Positions 6,588-15,405 of a DNA stretch of 38,052 bases are shown piece after piece. A model generated the notes under the pieces. The model had not been told where the DNA came from, did no database searches, and was given only the letters and a program-made list of their open reading frames with translations. Each line of letters opens with the position of its first letter. Positions within the stretch are counted from its first letter, which is position 1. Source of the DNA: Candidatus Baldrarchaeota archaeon (GTDB taxonomy: Archaea > Asgardarchaeota > Baldrarchaeia > Baldrarchaeales > DXJG01); NCBI GenBank assembly GCA_030587435.1, contig JAUQZC010000058.1, positions 1-38,052 of the forward strand, read 5' to 3'. Made by a program: the position numbers and the translations under genes.

Positions 6588-7625
6588 TCATATATTTCTA
6601 AAAATGATTATTTTGCGTATTAAACTCCTATGAACACGCATTAAATAAACTTCAACAAGTTTAAGGCCAGAAGATACAATAAATTCTTCTGTTGGAACCC
6701 AAATAGGAGTGGCAACCACAGCATAATCCCCCTTTTTAAGCATTGACGGAATGTTTTCAATAAATTCATAAATTAGTTTCTTAAGAGGACTACCCATGGT
6801 AGAGGAAGAAATTCCATAGGGGGGATCAGTACTAATAGAATCAACTTTCAAAATTCTTGCGTGTCTTGCATCGGCAACAAGTAGCGCATTTACATTTAAA
6901 CCGTAATGTCTCAAATTATACATAGCACCTTTAACCATTTTAGGGCTGATATCGGAACCAATAATTCTACAACCTATTAAGGCAGCTTCAATTAGAATCC
7001 CACCCGCTCCACAAAAAGGATCGTAGAAAATACTGTTATTTCTCGCTCTAGAAAGATTAACTAAAAGTCTAGAAAGGAACGGGCTCATAGAACTTGGATG
7101 CATATATGGACGCAAATGTGTAGCCCTGAAATTAAAGGCGCCTCGATCAATTTCAGCTTCACAAACACCAAAAATGAAATCCTCTCCTGTTAAAACGCCG
7201 TAAAAGGAAATATCAGGAGTCTCTAAGTCAACTTTGATATTCTTTACATCTTTCAGTATGTTTTTCCCGATATGTTTCGCTAATTTGATGGTACTTATGT
7301 GGGGAGAAGATTGTTTTATACGTTTAACTCTAATAGAGAAACTAGATTTCCCGGTCAAAAAATCGTCAAATGATAAGTCCTTTATACGGCTCTCGATATC
7401 AAAAATGTTAGCTTCGCAATAAAATATTAGCTTGCAACATACATGTGTATAAGCAGCTCGTTTAGCAATAATTTTGCACGGGTTGTCAGAGCATTCTAAT
7501 ATAATCACTTGATCCAACGTGTCAATAACTCTGTAGTTGATATTTTCACTTTCTAAAATAGCTTTTATCTCGGCAAAAGGTAAAGACTCCAGTTCCCCCG
7601 AAACAACAAAGAAATATTGACCCAT
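6588..7625 (-). CDS. tRNA (guanine10-N2)-methyltransferase (aTrm11/Trm-G10 type)
   Basis: An N-terminal THUMP domain (about residues 50-160) is followed by a Rossmann methyltransferase. The SAM motif is YDPFCGAGG (about 204-212) and the catalytic motif is TDPPYG (about 269-274), the N2-guanine methylation signature. Archaeal members make m2G/m2,2G at position 10 of tRNA. The frame is open to GTG at 7634, but GAAGGTG lies six bases before the ATG at 7625, and that start is used here. It is upstream of rnz in the same transcript. Confidence 0.92.
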   Translation of the reverse strand: MGQYFFVVSGELESLPFAEIKAILESENINYRVIDTLDQVIILECSDNPCKIIAKRAAYTHVCCKLIFYCEANIFDIESRIKDLSFDDFLTGKSSFSIRVKRIKQSSPHISTIKLAKHIGKNILKDVKNIKVDLETPDISFYGVLTGEDFIFGVCEAEIDRGAFNFRATHLRPYMHPSSMSPFLSRLLVNLSRARNNSIFYDPFCGAGGILIEAALIGCRIIGSDISPKMVKGAMYNLRHYGLNVNALLVADARHARILKVDSISTDPPYGISSSTMGSPLKKLIYEFIENIPSMLKKGDYAVVATPIWVPTEEFIVSSGLKLVEVYLMRVHRSLIRKIIIFRNI

Positions 7626-7832
7626 ATGTTGCACCTTCTTTCACTAATCGTGCGTGAGTTTAATAGCGATTGTTCATAATTAAATCATGAATTTAGTTTT
7701 CAAATTAACTACACATAAGATTAATAGTTATTAACATGTATCGGAAGATGCTAATTCTAAACTAGATAATTTACAAAAGTATAGAAAGACTTTTATTCAA
7801 AACAATGGTGAATACGAGTAGGAGGAAGCAAA

Positions 7833-8888
7833 ATGATAAAGGAAGCAACTGCACCTTACACGAAGCTACCAGATAACAGGGTGAGATGTGATCTCTGCCC
7901 ACGACATTGTGTATTAGAAATCAATAAAGTGGGTGCATGTAGAACAAGAAAAAACATAGATGGAAAATTGTATACATTAATTTATGGATCAGTATCAGCA
8001 ATGGCCGTTGATCCAATAGAGAAAAAGCCGCTTTTCAACTTCTACCCCGGAAGTTTAGCGTTTTCAATATCATCAGTAGGCTGTAATCTTTTCTGCAAAT
8101 TTTGTCAAAACTGGCATTTATCACAATCGTCGCCAGGTCAAATAAAAACTGAAGAAATTTCACCGGAAAAAATAGTAGAATTAGCAAAGCGCTACAAATG
8201 TGAATCTATTGCTTACACATATAATGAACCAATAATTTGGTGGGAGTATGTCTTCGACGTATCCAAAATTGCACATAAAGAAGGCATATTCAACGTTCTT
8301 GTCACTAACGGTTATATTACCCTGGAAGCATTAGAAGAACTCTTACCACATATAGACGCTGCTAATGTTGACGTTAAAGCTTTTAAAGATAGTTTTTATC
8401 AAGAGCTATGTGGAGCACCGAGTTTAAAACCTGTACTCGAAGCATGCGAAATGATGAAGGAAAAAGGCGTACATGTTGAAATCACCAACCTTATTATTCC
8501 AGGCTATAATGATGATGCAGACGAGATTAGATCTCTCTGCAAGTGGCTGGTTGAAAGTCTCGGCCCCGATACCCCTCTACACTTTTCGAGGTTCTATCCC
8601 CATTACAAAATGACTTATGTATCACCAACCCAAGTATCCACCATAGAAAAAGCTAGAAAAATAGCTTTAGAAGAAGGAGTGTATTATGTGTATATAGGTA
8701 ATGTTCCGGGCCACGACGGTGAAAATACTTATTGTCCGAACTGTGGTAAGCTTTTGGTGAGACGATTCGGTTTTGATGTAGTTGAATGGAATTTAGCCGA
8801 AGGAAATAAATGTAAATATTGTGGTGAAAAAATAGCTATAAAAGGAAAATTTGTTAAAAGAGGTGGATGGATGTCATTTATAATTTAA
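7833..8888 (+). CDS. amrS: AmmeMemoRadiSam system radical SAM enzyme
   Basis: A 351-residue radical SAM protein related to pyruvate formate-lyase activases. It has an N-terminal cysteine cluster (CDLCPRHC at about 19-26, and C36) and the FPGSLAFS-like lead-in YPGSLAFSISSVG. The cluster motif is CNLFCKFCQNW (C84, C88, C91). At the C-terminus is a zinc ribbon (CPNC...CKYC, about 308-340). This matches the radical SAM member of the AmmeMemoRadiSam set (AMMECR1, Memo and a radical SAM protein), whose modified substrate is not known to me. The other two members are not in the window. AGGAGGAAG precedes the ATG. A small zinc-ribbon gene follows directly and is probably co-translated. Confidence 0.9.
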   Translation: MIKEATAPYTKLPDNRVRCDLCPRHCVLEINKVGACRTRKNIDGKLYTLIYGSVSAMAVDPIEKKPLFNFYPGSLAFSISSVGCNLFCKFCQNWHLSQSSPGQIKTEEISPEKIVELAKRYKCESIAYTYNEPIIWWEYVFDVSKIAHKEGIFNVLVTNGYITLEALEELLPHIDAANVDVKAFKDSFYQELCGAPSLKPVLEACEMMKEKGVHVEITNLIIPGYNDDADEIRSLCKWLVESLGPDTPLHFSRFYPHYKMTYVSPTQVSTIEKARKIALEEGVYYVYIGNVPGHDGENTYCPNCGKLLVRRFGFDVVEWNLAEGNKCKYCGEKIAIKGKFVKRGGWMSFII

Positions 8889-8900
8889 ATGGTGGTAAAT

Positions 8901-9110
8901 ATGCCCATATGTCCAGAATGTGGAGGAGAAATGAAATGGGACCGCAATAGATTTATGTATGTTTGTAAAACATGCGGGCTTTCCTTAAAAAGAGAAGAAC
9001 TAGATAGAATTAGAAATGAGCAGAGAAAAAACTACCTTACAGAAGAGGAAGAGAGAAAGAGAAGGAGAAGAGAGTACTTAGAATGGTGGCTTTCAAAAGA
9101 GAAAAAATAG
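8901..9110 (+). CDS. Small zinc-ribbon protein
   Basis: A 69-residue protein: CPECGG...CKTCG forms one zinc ribbon in the first 30 residues, followed by a highly charged helix (EEEERKRRRREYLEWW). The frame is open from 8889, but GGTGG at 8891-8895 places the start at the ATG at 8901. It begins 12 bases after the amrS stop and so is probably in the same operon. The function is unknown; a nucleic-acid or protein adaptor role is plausible from the domain only. Confidence 0.8.
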   Translation: MPICPECGGEMKWDRNRFMYVCKTCGLSLKREELDRIRNEQRKNYLTEEEERKRRRREYLEWWLSKEKK

Positions 9111-9160
9111 CTTTTCTTCACTCATGCACTTCGTTTACTCCGTGTTGATAGTTTAAATAT

Positions 9161-10282
9161 TCAGCTAACTGGTCTCCACAAAATATTTAATTCGTCTGCA
9201 ATTTTGTATGCTTTTTCCATTTCCTTTCCCGTGGGGCGCCTATCTATATCGCTATATTCTGGGTTTCCTGGGACTTGAAATAGGGGTCGGTATTGTCCCA
9301 TTATGTTTACTAATGCTTTGGGGCAGTTTTTAGCTATCCATTCTAATATCGGACGGGTGCAGCATTCTACATGGTTCGGTAATACTAAATGTCTAATGAT
9401 CATACCAGATGTGCCCTGTGCGACAGTTTCATCGTAAGCCATCTTATGATTTCTGGAAACTATATTCCAATAGTTTGAAACCTTTGAGAGACGCTCAGCA
9501 CATTTGTCATTTCCGTATTTGAAATCTGGAAGCCAAAAATCAATGATATCTAAAAGTAGTTTCATTAATTCCTTTGAACAGTACATATTAGAATTCCATA
9601 GTTGGGCAATATTTACGGTAGTATGCTTCATAGAAGCGATTATATGATACGCATTTGGTGTAGGTTCTCCACCTACCCAATTGACGTTCCGCGCACCTTC
9701 CCTTTTGAGACTGTTAACAATTCTAGCTAGTTTTTCCGGTGTTACCTCTTCACCATTTTCGGGATAATTTGAAATATCGTAGTTCTGACAGAAAACACAA
9801 GGGCCAAAATTACATCCAGCAAAAAAGATTGTCCCAGAAGGAACTAGTGGAGCTTCTTCTCCCATATGGAGAAAAGCTGTAGAAACTCTTGCTTTCTCAT
9901 CAATCCTACAAAAACCTCTTTCCCCTTTTAATCTATTGACTTTGCATCGTCTTTCACAGAAACAACATTTTTGAAGAATACGGTAAGCGATTTCTATTTT
10001 TAGATCCAGATAAGAAACCTTAGGAGTATCTAAATTCTCAAGATGGACTTCACCAGCATCTATTTTCTTAAGTAAAGACCTAAACTTCTCACTAGTTTTC
10101 TCGTGTATATACCAAAGCTTTTCAATATTTTCATTTAAATCCACGTTAACTGAAACCTTTTTTGCAACTAGAAACTTAGCAGGTAATTCATTGTTCATAA
10201 TTGCATAATATCGACTAAGCCTATCCTTAACTTCGGAATTACGCCAAACAGTAACAGCATCAGGTCTATAAATCATCCACAA
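9161..10282 (-). CDS. Radical SAM protein, PflX/COG1313-like
   Basis: A 373-residue protein of the PFL-activase-like group. It carries an upstream cysteine cluster (CCFCERRC about 106-113, C125) and then FFAGCNFGPCVFCQNYDIS. The cluster cysteines are C157, C162 and C165, a CX4CX2C spacing instead of the usual CX3CX2C. VNWVGGEPTPN is the GGEP motif that binds SAM, and LPDFKYGND follows. The substrate is unknown. An N-terminal extension of about 100 residues precedes the first cysteines. GGAGG lies eight bases before the TTG; an ATG six bases further is an alternative start. It converges on the amrS/zinc-ribbon pair. Confidence 0.85.
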   Translation of the reverse strand: MWMIYRPDAVTVWRNSEVKDRLSRYYAIMNNELPAKFLVAKKVSVNVDLNENIEKLWYIHEKTSEKFRSLLKKIDAGEVHLENLDTPKVSYLDLKIEIAYRILQKCCFCERRCKVNRLKGERGFCRIDEKARVSTAFLHMGEEAPLVPSGTIFFAGCNFGPCVFCQNYDISNYPENGEEVTPEKLARIVNSLKREGARNVNWVGGEPTPNAYHIIASMKHTTVNIAQLWNSNMYCSKELMKLLLDIIDFWLPDFKYGNDKCAERLSKVSNYWNIVSRNHKMAYDETVAQGTSGMIIRHLVLPNHVECCTRPILEWIAKNCPKALVNIMGQYRPLFQVPGNPEYSDIDRRPTGKEMEKAYKIADELNILWRPVS

Positions 10283-10424
10283 ATCATAAACCTCCGATTA
10301 CTACCAATAAAACTAAGATACTAAGCATTATATCTACATTTCTATAAACTTCTCTTCAACTTAAGTTATTGCTGCAAAACCTGCAAAAGAATTCGTAAAT
10401 AATTTAAATAGTTGTTAAATTAGG

Positions 10425-12242
10425 TTAAACTACTGTTACTGATTTTGCTAAGTTACGAGGTTTATCTGGATCAACCCCTCTTTTTACTGCTACATAATAG
10501 GCGAATAGTTGAAGAGGGATGATGTAGGTTATTGGTGTGAATATAGCGGGTGTAGATGGCATTTTAAAGGCAGTATCTGCTAGTTGTAACACATCTTGAT
10601 CGCTTTTATCTATTACCGCTATTATTTCCGCACCTCTTGCTTTCATTTCCATAATATTTCCTATTATATGCTTATGAGTTTCGTCCATTGGTGCTATAAA
10701 GACACATGGATAACCCGGTTCTATAAGAGCTATGGGACCATGTTTTGATTCACCTGCTGGGTATCCTTCTGCATGAATATACGATATTTCTTTAAGTTTC
10801 AGAGCGCCTTCTAATGCTGTTGCAGTGCTTATTCCCCTTCCTAGGAAATAAAAATTATCCTTAAGATAGCATTTCTCTGCAAGAGTTTTTGCTCTTTCTT
10901 CATGGGTTTCTATAATCTCCTTTACCTTCACTGGTATCTGGTATAGTTCCTCAAACAGTTGCTTTGCTTCCATGTCTGTTAATGCTCCATTTTGTCTTGC
11001 TAGGTTTATTGTTATTAATGCCAAAGTTGCAAGTTGAGTTGTAAAAGTTTTTGTTGCTACTACGCCTATTTCTGGCCCTGCCTGCATGTAGAAGGTGTGA
11101 TGAGCAAGTCTTGTTATTGAACTTCCTAAGACATTTGTTATTGCCAAAATTTTTGCACCATATTTCATTGCATGTCTTACGGCGGTCAATGTGTCTGCTG
11201 TTTCACCTGACTGAGTTATTGCTACAATCACAGTATCTTCATCTAAAGTTTCGCCAATAAACTCTGGAAACTCAGAGGCAATTACTGCTTGTGAATATGT
11301 TTTTGCAAGCTTCGAAAACATGTACGTGGCAGTTAATCCTGCGTGATAAGAAGTTCCAGCAGCTACAAAATATATTCGCTTTGCTTTCATTATGCTTTCA
11401 ACAAAAACATCCACGTATTCCTGTCGTGTCCTTAGGGTGTCTCTTATTGCTCTAGGTTGTTCGTGAATTTCTTTTAAAACGAAATGAGGAAATCCTCCTT
11501 TTTGGGCCATCTCTGCAGTCCAGTTAATGATTTTAATTTCCTTCGTTAAAACTTCACCTTCAAGATTTTGCACAGTCACACTATAGGGCGTCAATATTGC
11601 AAGTTCGCCGTCATTAAGAAAAATTACCTTGTTGGTCATTGGTAAGAAGGCTGGTATATCGGATGCGCAATAGACAGCTTTTTCACCAATTCCAATAACT
11701 AAGGGGCTATCTTTCCTAGCACAAACAATCTTATCTGGTTCTTCAGCATATATAACAGCTATAGCGTACGAGCCCTTTAATTGCTTAAGTGCTTCTCGCA
11801 CAGCATCTGCCAAATTGTAACCCGTTGCTATATATTCCTCAATTAAATGCGGAATAACTTCAGTATCGGTGTCTGATTGGAATACATGACCTTTTTCTTC
11901 AAGTTGCTTTCTCAGCTCTAAAAAATTCTCTATGATCCCGTTGTGTACAACAGCTATTTTCCTCGTACAGTCCATATGTGGATGAGCATTACGTTTCGAA
12001 GGAGGACCATGTGTCGCCCATCTAGTATGTCCTATACCTATATGTCCAGGAAGCGTATCAAAATTTAATTTCTGATGTATTTCATCAATTTTACCCTTAT
12101 CTTTTTTAGTGTGTAATGTAGAATTATATATTGTTGTCATTCCCACAGAATCATATCCACGATACTCCAATCTCTTAAGACACTCTCTTAGTAAGTTTGC
12201 AACATGTCGGTCGTTCGAAACAATACCGATAATACCGCACAC
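10425..12242 (-). CDS. glmS: Glutamine-fructose-6-phosphate aminotransferase (isomerizing)
   Basis: A full-length 605-residue enzyme that makes glucosamine-6-phosphate, the entry to UDP-GlcNAc used for surface polysaccharide and glycoprotein. The N-terminal glutaminase domain starts CGIIGIVS with the nucleophile Cys2, and contains HTRWATHG and the HNGIIENF loop. Two SIS sugar-isomerase domains follow (AAGTSYHAG, SQSGETADT, LGRG, AEGYPAGESKHGP). It ends LAKSVTVV, the usual catalytic tail. The start is GTG, preceded by GGGGG eight bases upstream; that GGGGG can pair with an upstream CCCCC. It is divergent from a winged-helix regulator. Confidence 0.96.
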   Translation of the reverse strand: MCGIIGIVSNDRHVANLLRECLKRLEYRGYDSVGMTTIYNSTLHTKKDKGKIDEIHQKLNFDTLPGHIGIGHTRWATHGPPSKRNAHPHMDCTRKIAVVHNGIIENFLELRKQLEEKGHVFQSDTDTEVIPHLIEEYIATGYNLADAVREALKQLKGSYAIAVIYAEEPDKIVCARKDSPLVIGIGEKAVYCASDIPAFLPMTNKVIFLNDGELAILTPYSVTVQNLEGEVLTKEIKIINWTAEMAQKGGFPHFVLKEIHEQPRAIRDTLRTRQEYVDVFVESIMKAKRIYFVAAGTSYHAGLTATYMFSKLAKTYSQAVIASEFPEFIGETLDEDTVIVAITQSGETADTLTAVRHAMKYGAKILAITNVLGSSITRLAHHTFYMQAGPEIGVVATKTFTTQLATLALITINLARQNGALTDMEAKQLFEELYQIPVKVKEIIETHEERAKTLAEKCYLKDNFYFLGRGISTATALEGALKLKEISYIHAEGYPAGESKHGPIALIEPGYPCVFIAPMDETHKHIIGNIMEMKARGAEIIAVIDKSDQDVLQLADTAFKMPSTPAIFTPITYIIPLQLFAYYVAVKRGVDPDKPRNLAKSVTVV

Positions 12243-12249
12243 TGATAAA

Positions 12250-12269
12250 CCCCCAACGCTGATAGGGGG
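12250..12269 (-). promoter_or_regulatory. Hairpin covering the glmS ribosome binding site
   Basis: In the glmS leader CCCCC (12269-12265) and GGGGG (12254-12250) can form a 5-bp all-GC stem with a 10-base loop. The GGGGG is the only good ribosome binding site for the glmS GTG, so pairing would block initiation. It is short and untested; the pairing could be chance. Confidence 0.45.
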
Positions 12270-12274
12270 ATATT

Positions 12275-12287
12275 TTAGGTAACCTAA
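12275..12287. promoter_or_regulatory. Palindrome upstream of glmS, candidate operator
   Basis: TTAGGT-A-ACCTAA is a perfect 6-bp dyad with a one-base centre, 33-45 bases before the glmS start codon. On the glmS strand an AT-rich TTTAATTA box touches it, so a protein bound here would cover the promoter. The adjacent winged-helix regulator is the obvious candidate binder (inference). Confidence 0.5.
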
Positions 12288-12364
12288 TTAAACATTATTA
12301 AGAATACATTTAGAATTGTTTAAGTCATCTTTTACATATAACGAGTTACCCCGAAAATCAAAAC

Positions 12365-12414
12365 ATTTTTAGACGATTAGAAAGCCAAAAACCACTTTTA
12401 AGGTGTCTAAAAAT
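12365..12414. promoter_or_regulatory. 10-bp inverted repeat in the glmS/regulator spacer
   Basis: ATTTTTAGAC (12365-12374) and GTCTAAAAAT (12405-12414) are exact reverse complements separated by 30 bases. They lie between the two divergent genes. They could be paired half-sites for a regulator, or a transcribed hairpin. AT-rich TATA-like boxes of the regulator gene begin about 23 bases further (near 12437-12447). Confidence 0.5.
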
Positions 12415-12490
12415 ATCGAGAAGTTTTATGATAACTATTATAAAATAATTCATAATATTATAAAAACACATTTGTACGGAGGGGTATTCA

Positions 12491-13438
12491 TTGAAACCCT
12501 ACGTAGTGTTCAAAAAAGAAGGAAAGTATGTTGTAGCTCCAGCCACATTACTTGATGACTTTAATAAGATATTAGCGGTTGCTAATCCATTAAGATTAAA
12601 AATTTTAAAGACACTTGCTTCTCAACCAATGTATTCACGCCAATTAGCCAACTACCTCAAGGTTGATGAGCAAACCATATATTATCATATTAAACTATTA
12701 GAAAAAACTGGCCTTATAAAGCTTCAAAAAAGGGAGGAAAAAAAGGGAGCCGTAGCCAAATATTACGTAGCAGAATCACTTAACCTAGTACTAAACCTAG
12801 CTGAGCCAAAAGATGTTGAAGAATTTCCTTTACCCGCTACCCCGCTAAGTGAAAAATCCAGACAGTTTCTACATCCTCATGTGAAGAACGGAAAATTAGA
12901 TACCCTTATCGTTATTGGAAGTCCGGATTCTCACGGTCCATATAGAAGTCAAGCAAGAGATGGACATTACGCAGTAGACTTAGCTCTATTTCTTGGATCA
13001 ATTTCCCGTTGCGAACCAGAATTTATTACTCGATTAGATACAGAAATAAGAGAGGGAGACATGAAAAGAAACCTAATATTGGTCGGCGGGCCAATTGTTA
13101 ATACAGTTACATATAAAATAAACGAAAAATTACCTATATATTTTGACATAATGCATCAAAGTCACATCGTTTCAAAAATCTCTAACAAAACATATTACGA
13201 GGATGAATGCGGCATAATCGTTAAAATACCCAATCCCTTCAACCCTGATGAAACTGGCATCCTAATCTTGGCTGGAAAACGATACTGGGGTACGCGAGCA
13301 GCAATAATTGCCTTTGTTAAGCATCTTGATGAAGTTGCTGAAAATAACTTTTACAATCCAGATGTCCCAGCAAGAGTGGTTAAAGGAATAGATGAGGATA
13401 GTGATGGAATAATAGACACCGTAGAATTCCTTGAGTAA
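12491..13438 (+). CDS. ArsR-type winged-helix regulator with a large C-terminal domain
   Basis: A 315-residue protein. Residues about 18-105 form an ArsR-like winged helix: LAVANPLRLKILKTLA, YSRQLANYLKVDEQTIYYHI as recognition helix, then a wing. Residues about 130-300 form a compact alpha/beta domain with LIVIGSPDSHGPY, LILVGGPIVNTV, IPNPFNPDETGILILAGK and GTRAAIIAFVKH. The GGP..N and ILILAGK..GT.AA segments resemble the C-terminal domain of archaeal S-layer proteins. I treat this as resemblance, not assignment. It is probably a DNA-binding sensor; the ligand is unknown. The start is TTG with CGGAGGGGT (12478-12486). Divergent glmS and the repeats between them suggest glmS as a target. gatE follows 33 bases later on the same strand. 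Confidence 0.8.
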   Translation: MKPYVVFKKEGKYVVAPATLLDDFNKILAVANPLRLKILKTLASQPMYSRQLANYLKVDEQTIYYHIKLLEKTGLIKLQKREEKKGAVAKYYVAESLNLVLNLAEPKDVEEFPLPATPLSEKSRQFLHPHVKNGKLDTLIVIGSPDSHGPYRSQARDGHYAVDLALFLGSISRCEPEFITRLDTEIREGDMKRNLILVGGPIVNTVTYKINEKLPIYFDIMHQSHIVSKISNKTYYEDECGIIVKIPNPFNPDETGILILAGKRYWGTRAAIIAFVKHLDEVAENNFYNPDVPARVVKGIDEDSDGIIDTVEFLE

Positions 13439-13471
13439 ATTAAAGATAAAATCGAAAAATAGGTGAAAAAT

Positions 13472-15394
13472 ATGAAGCAAGAGTTTGACTACGAAAAACT
13501 TGGGTTTAAGGCTGGTTTGGAGATTCACGTCCAACTTGATACAAAGAAAAAACTTTTTTGCCGTTGTCCTGTACTTCTTCGTACAGATGAGCCTGATTTC
13601 TACGTTAAAAGATTCTTTAGGCCAGTTATGGGAGAAATGGGAGAATTTGATAAAGCCATGCTAAGAGAATTCGAAAAAGGACTAACCATAATTTATGAAG
13701 GATACAATGACACCACATGTTCATATGAACTCGATGAAACACCACCATTTCCGCCAAACGAGGAAGCTGTAGATATAGCAATCATGATCTGCTTACTATT
13801 AAACTGTAATATCGTTGACGAACTGCATGTCTGCAGAAAAAACTACCTAGACGGCTCAGTTCCTTGCGGCTTTCAAAGAACAATATACATGGGCGGTGGT
13901 GGCTACGTCCCCATTGACGAGAAGAAAATAAGTATTTTGCACGTTTATCTCGAGGAAGAAGCAGCAAGAAAAGACGATAAAAAAAGTAGAGGAAAAATTG
14001 TCTACTATAAGCTTGACAGACTTGGAATACCTCTCGTAGAAATAGTAACAGGACCAGATATGAAAACACCTCAAGAAGTAGTAGAAGCTGCAAGGCGTTT
14101 GGGCACTCTCCTAAAAGCAACTGGAAAAGCTAGAAGAGGCTTAGGAACCATAAGACAAGATATTAATGTAAGTATTGAAGGTGGAGCAAGAGTAGAGCTT
14201 AAGGGAGTACAGCTTTTAGATTTAATCCCTAAAGCCATAAACATGGAAATAAAAAGACAACTTGAACTCATAAAAATAAAAAAAGAACTTAATAATAGAA
14301 ACATAAAACTAGAAGATATTCAGGAGAATTTTGTTGACGTAACACAGATATTTAAAAACACAAAATGTAAATTTGTAAAGAAAGCCATAGAGAGAGGAGA
14401 AAAAGTACTAGCTTTAAACCTTAAGGGATTTGGAGGATTACTTGGCAGAGAAATACAGCCAAATAGAAGGTTTGGAACAGAATTTGCAGACAGAGTAAAA
14501 GCCTATACAACACTAAAAGGCATAATTCACTCAGATGAAAACCTAGTATCTTACGGGTTCTCCGAAGAGGAAATCAAAAAACTTTTTGAACAAGTAGGAA
14601 AAACTGAAAATGACGCTGTTGTAATAGTTGTTGGTAAGGAAAAAGAGGCTAGACGAGCATTAAAATTGGTCGTTGAACGCGCCCAAATGGCCTTAAAAGG
14701 AGTGCCAGAAGAAACTAGGCAAGTAAAAGAAGACGGGACATCTTCTTTAATTAGAGAATTGCATGGTCAGGCAAGGTTATATCCTGATACAGATACTCCA
14801 CCCTTCACGATCTCTAGAGAGAGGATAGAAGAAATAAGAAAGAAGCTCCCAGAATATCCCTGGGATGCAGTAAAAAGAATAATCAAAGAGTATAATCTAA
14901 CTAAAGAATTCGCGGAAATGCTTGTCTATGATGGGATATACAGATTTTTTGAAGAAATAGTGAAAAAATACAAGTTATCGCCAGTTCTTGTAGCATCCAC
15001 CTTGCTTCAGACATTAAAAGCTTTACATAGAGATGGAGTGCCGGTAGAAAATCTTACAGAAAAACATTTGAGGGAAATGTTTGAGGCACTATCTCGTGGA
15101 ATGTTTGCAAAAGAAGCAATTCCCACCATATTAACTTTATGGGCTAAAAATCCAAATCACAATCTAAATTACATCGTAAAGGAGGCAGGGGTTTTAGCCA
15201 TTTCAGAAGACGAACTTAAGGAAATCATCCAAAAAATTATTCAAGAAAACTTAGACCTAGTCAAAAAACGTGGGATGGGAGCTTTTGGTCCCCTAATGGG
15301 CATGATTATGAACAAAGTTAGGGGCAAGATTGACGGTGCAACAGTTAGTAGAATACTTCAACAAAAATTAAAAGAGATTACATCCAACAAATGA
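13472..15394 (+). CDS. gatE: Glu-tRNA(Gln) amidotransferase subunit E
   Basis: With GatD this converts Glu-tRNA(Gln) to Gln-tRNA(Gln), the archaeal route to glutaminyl-tRNA. The ~640-residue length is normal for GatE. The N-terminal GatB/GatE kinase domain opens KAGLEIHVQLDTKKKLFCRC and contains YELDETPPFPPN and RLGIPLVEIVTGPD. A GAD-type insertion follows (VTQIFKNTKCKF, GREIQPNRRFGTEFADR). The helical and YqeY-like tRNA-binding tail is at the end (GAFGPLMGMIMNKVRGKIDG). The ATG at 13472 is chosen because AGGTG stands six bases upstream; the GTG at 13463 is part of that site. GatD is encoded convergently, 11 bases away. Confidence 0.96.
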   Translation: MKQEFDYEKLGFKAGLEIHVQLDTKKKLFCRCPVLLRTDEPDFYVKRFFRPVMGEMGEFDKAMLREFEKGLTIIYEGYNDTTCSYELDETPPFPPNEEAVDIAIMICLLLNCNIVDELHVCRKNYLDGSVPCGFQRTIYMGGGGYVPIDEKKISILHVYLEEEAARKDDKKSRGKIVYYKLDRLGIPLVEIVTGPDMKTPQEVVEAARRLGTLLKATGKARRGLGTIRQDINVSIEGGARVELKGVQLLDLIPKAINMEIKRQLELIKIKKELNNRNIKLEDIQENFVDVTQIFKNTKCKFVKKAIERGEKVLALNLKGFGGLLGREIQPNRRFGTEFADRVKAYTTLKGIIHSDENLVSYGFSEEEIKKLFEQVGKTENDAVVIVVGKEKEARRALKLVVERAQMALKGVPEETRQVKEDGTSSLIRELHGQARLYPDTDTPPFTISRERIEEIRKKLPEYPWDAVKRIIKEYNLTKEFAEMLVYDGIYRFFEEIVKKYKLSPVLVASTLLQTLKALHRDGVPVENLTEKHLREMFEALSRGMFAKEAIPTILTLWAKNPNHNLNYIVKEAGVLAISEDELKEIIQKIIQENLDLVKKRGMGAFGPLMGMIMNKVRGKIDGATVSRILQQKLKEITSNK

Positions 15395-15405
15395 TGATAA
15401 TAGGT

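Noticed and set aside
7726..7739. TTAATA-GT-TATTAA palindrome upstream of amrS
   Set aside because: Very AT-rich and short; expected by chance in spacers of this composition.
12243..12490. glmS ribozyme
   Set aside because: The spacer shows none of the pseudoknotted core expected; only short inverted repeats are present.
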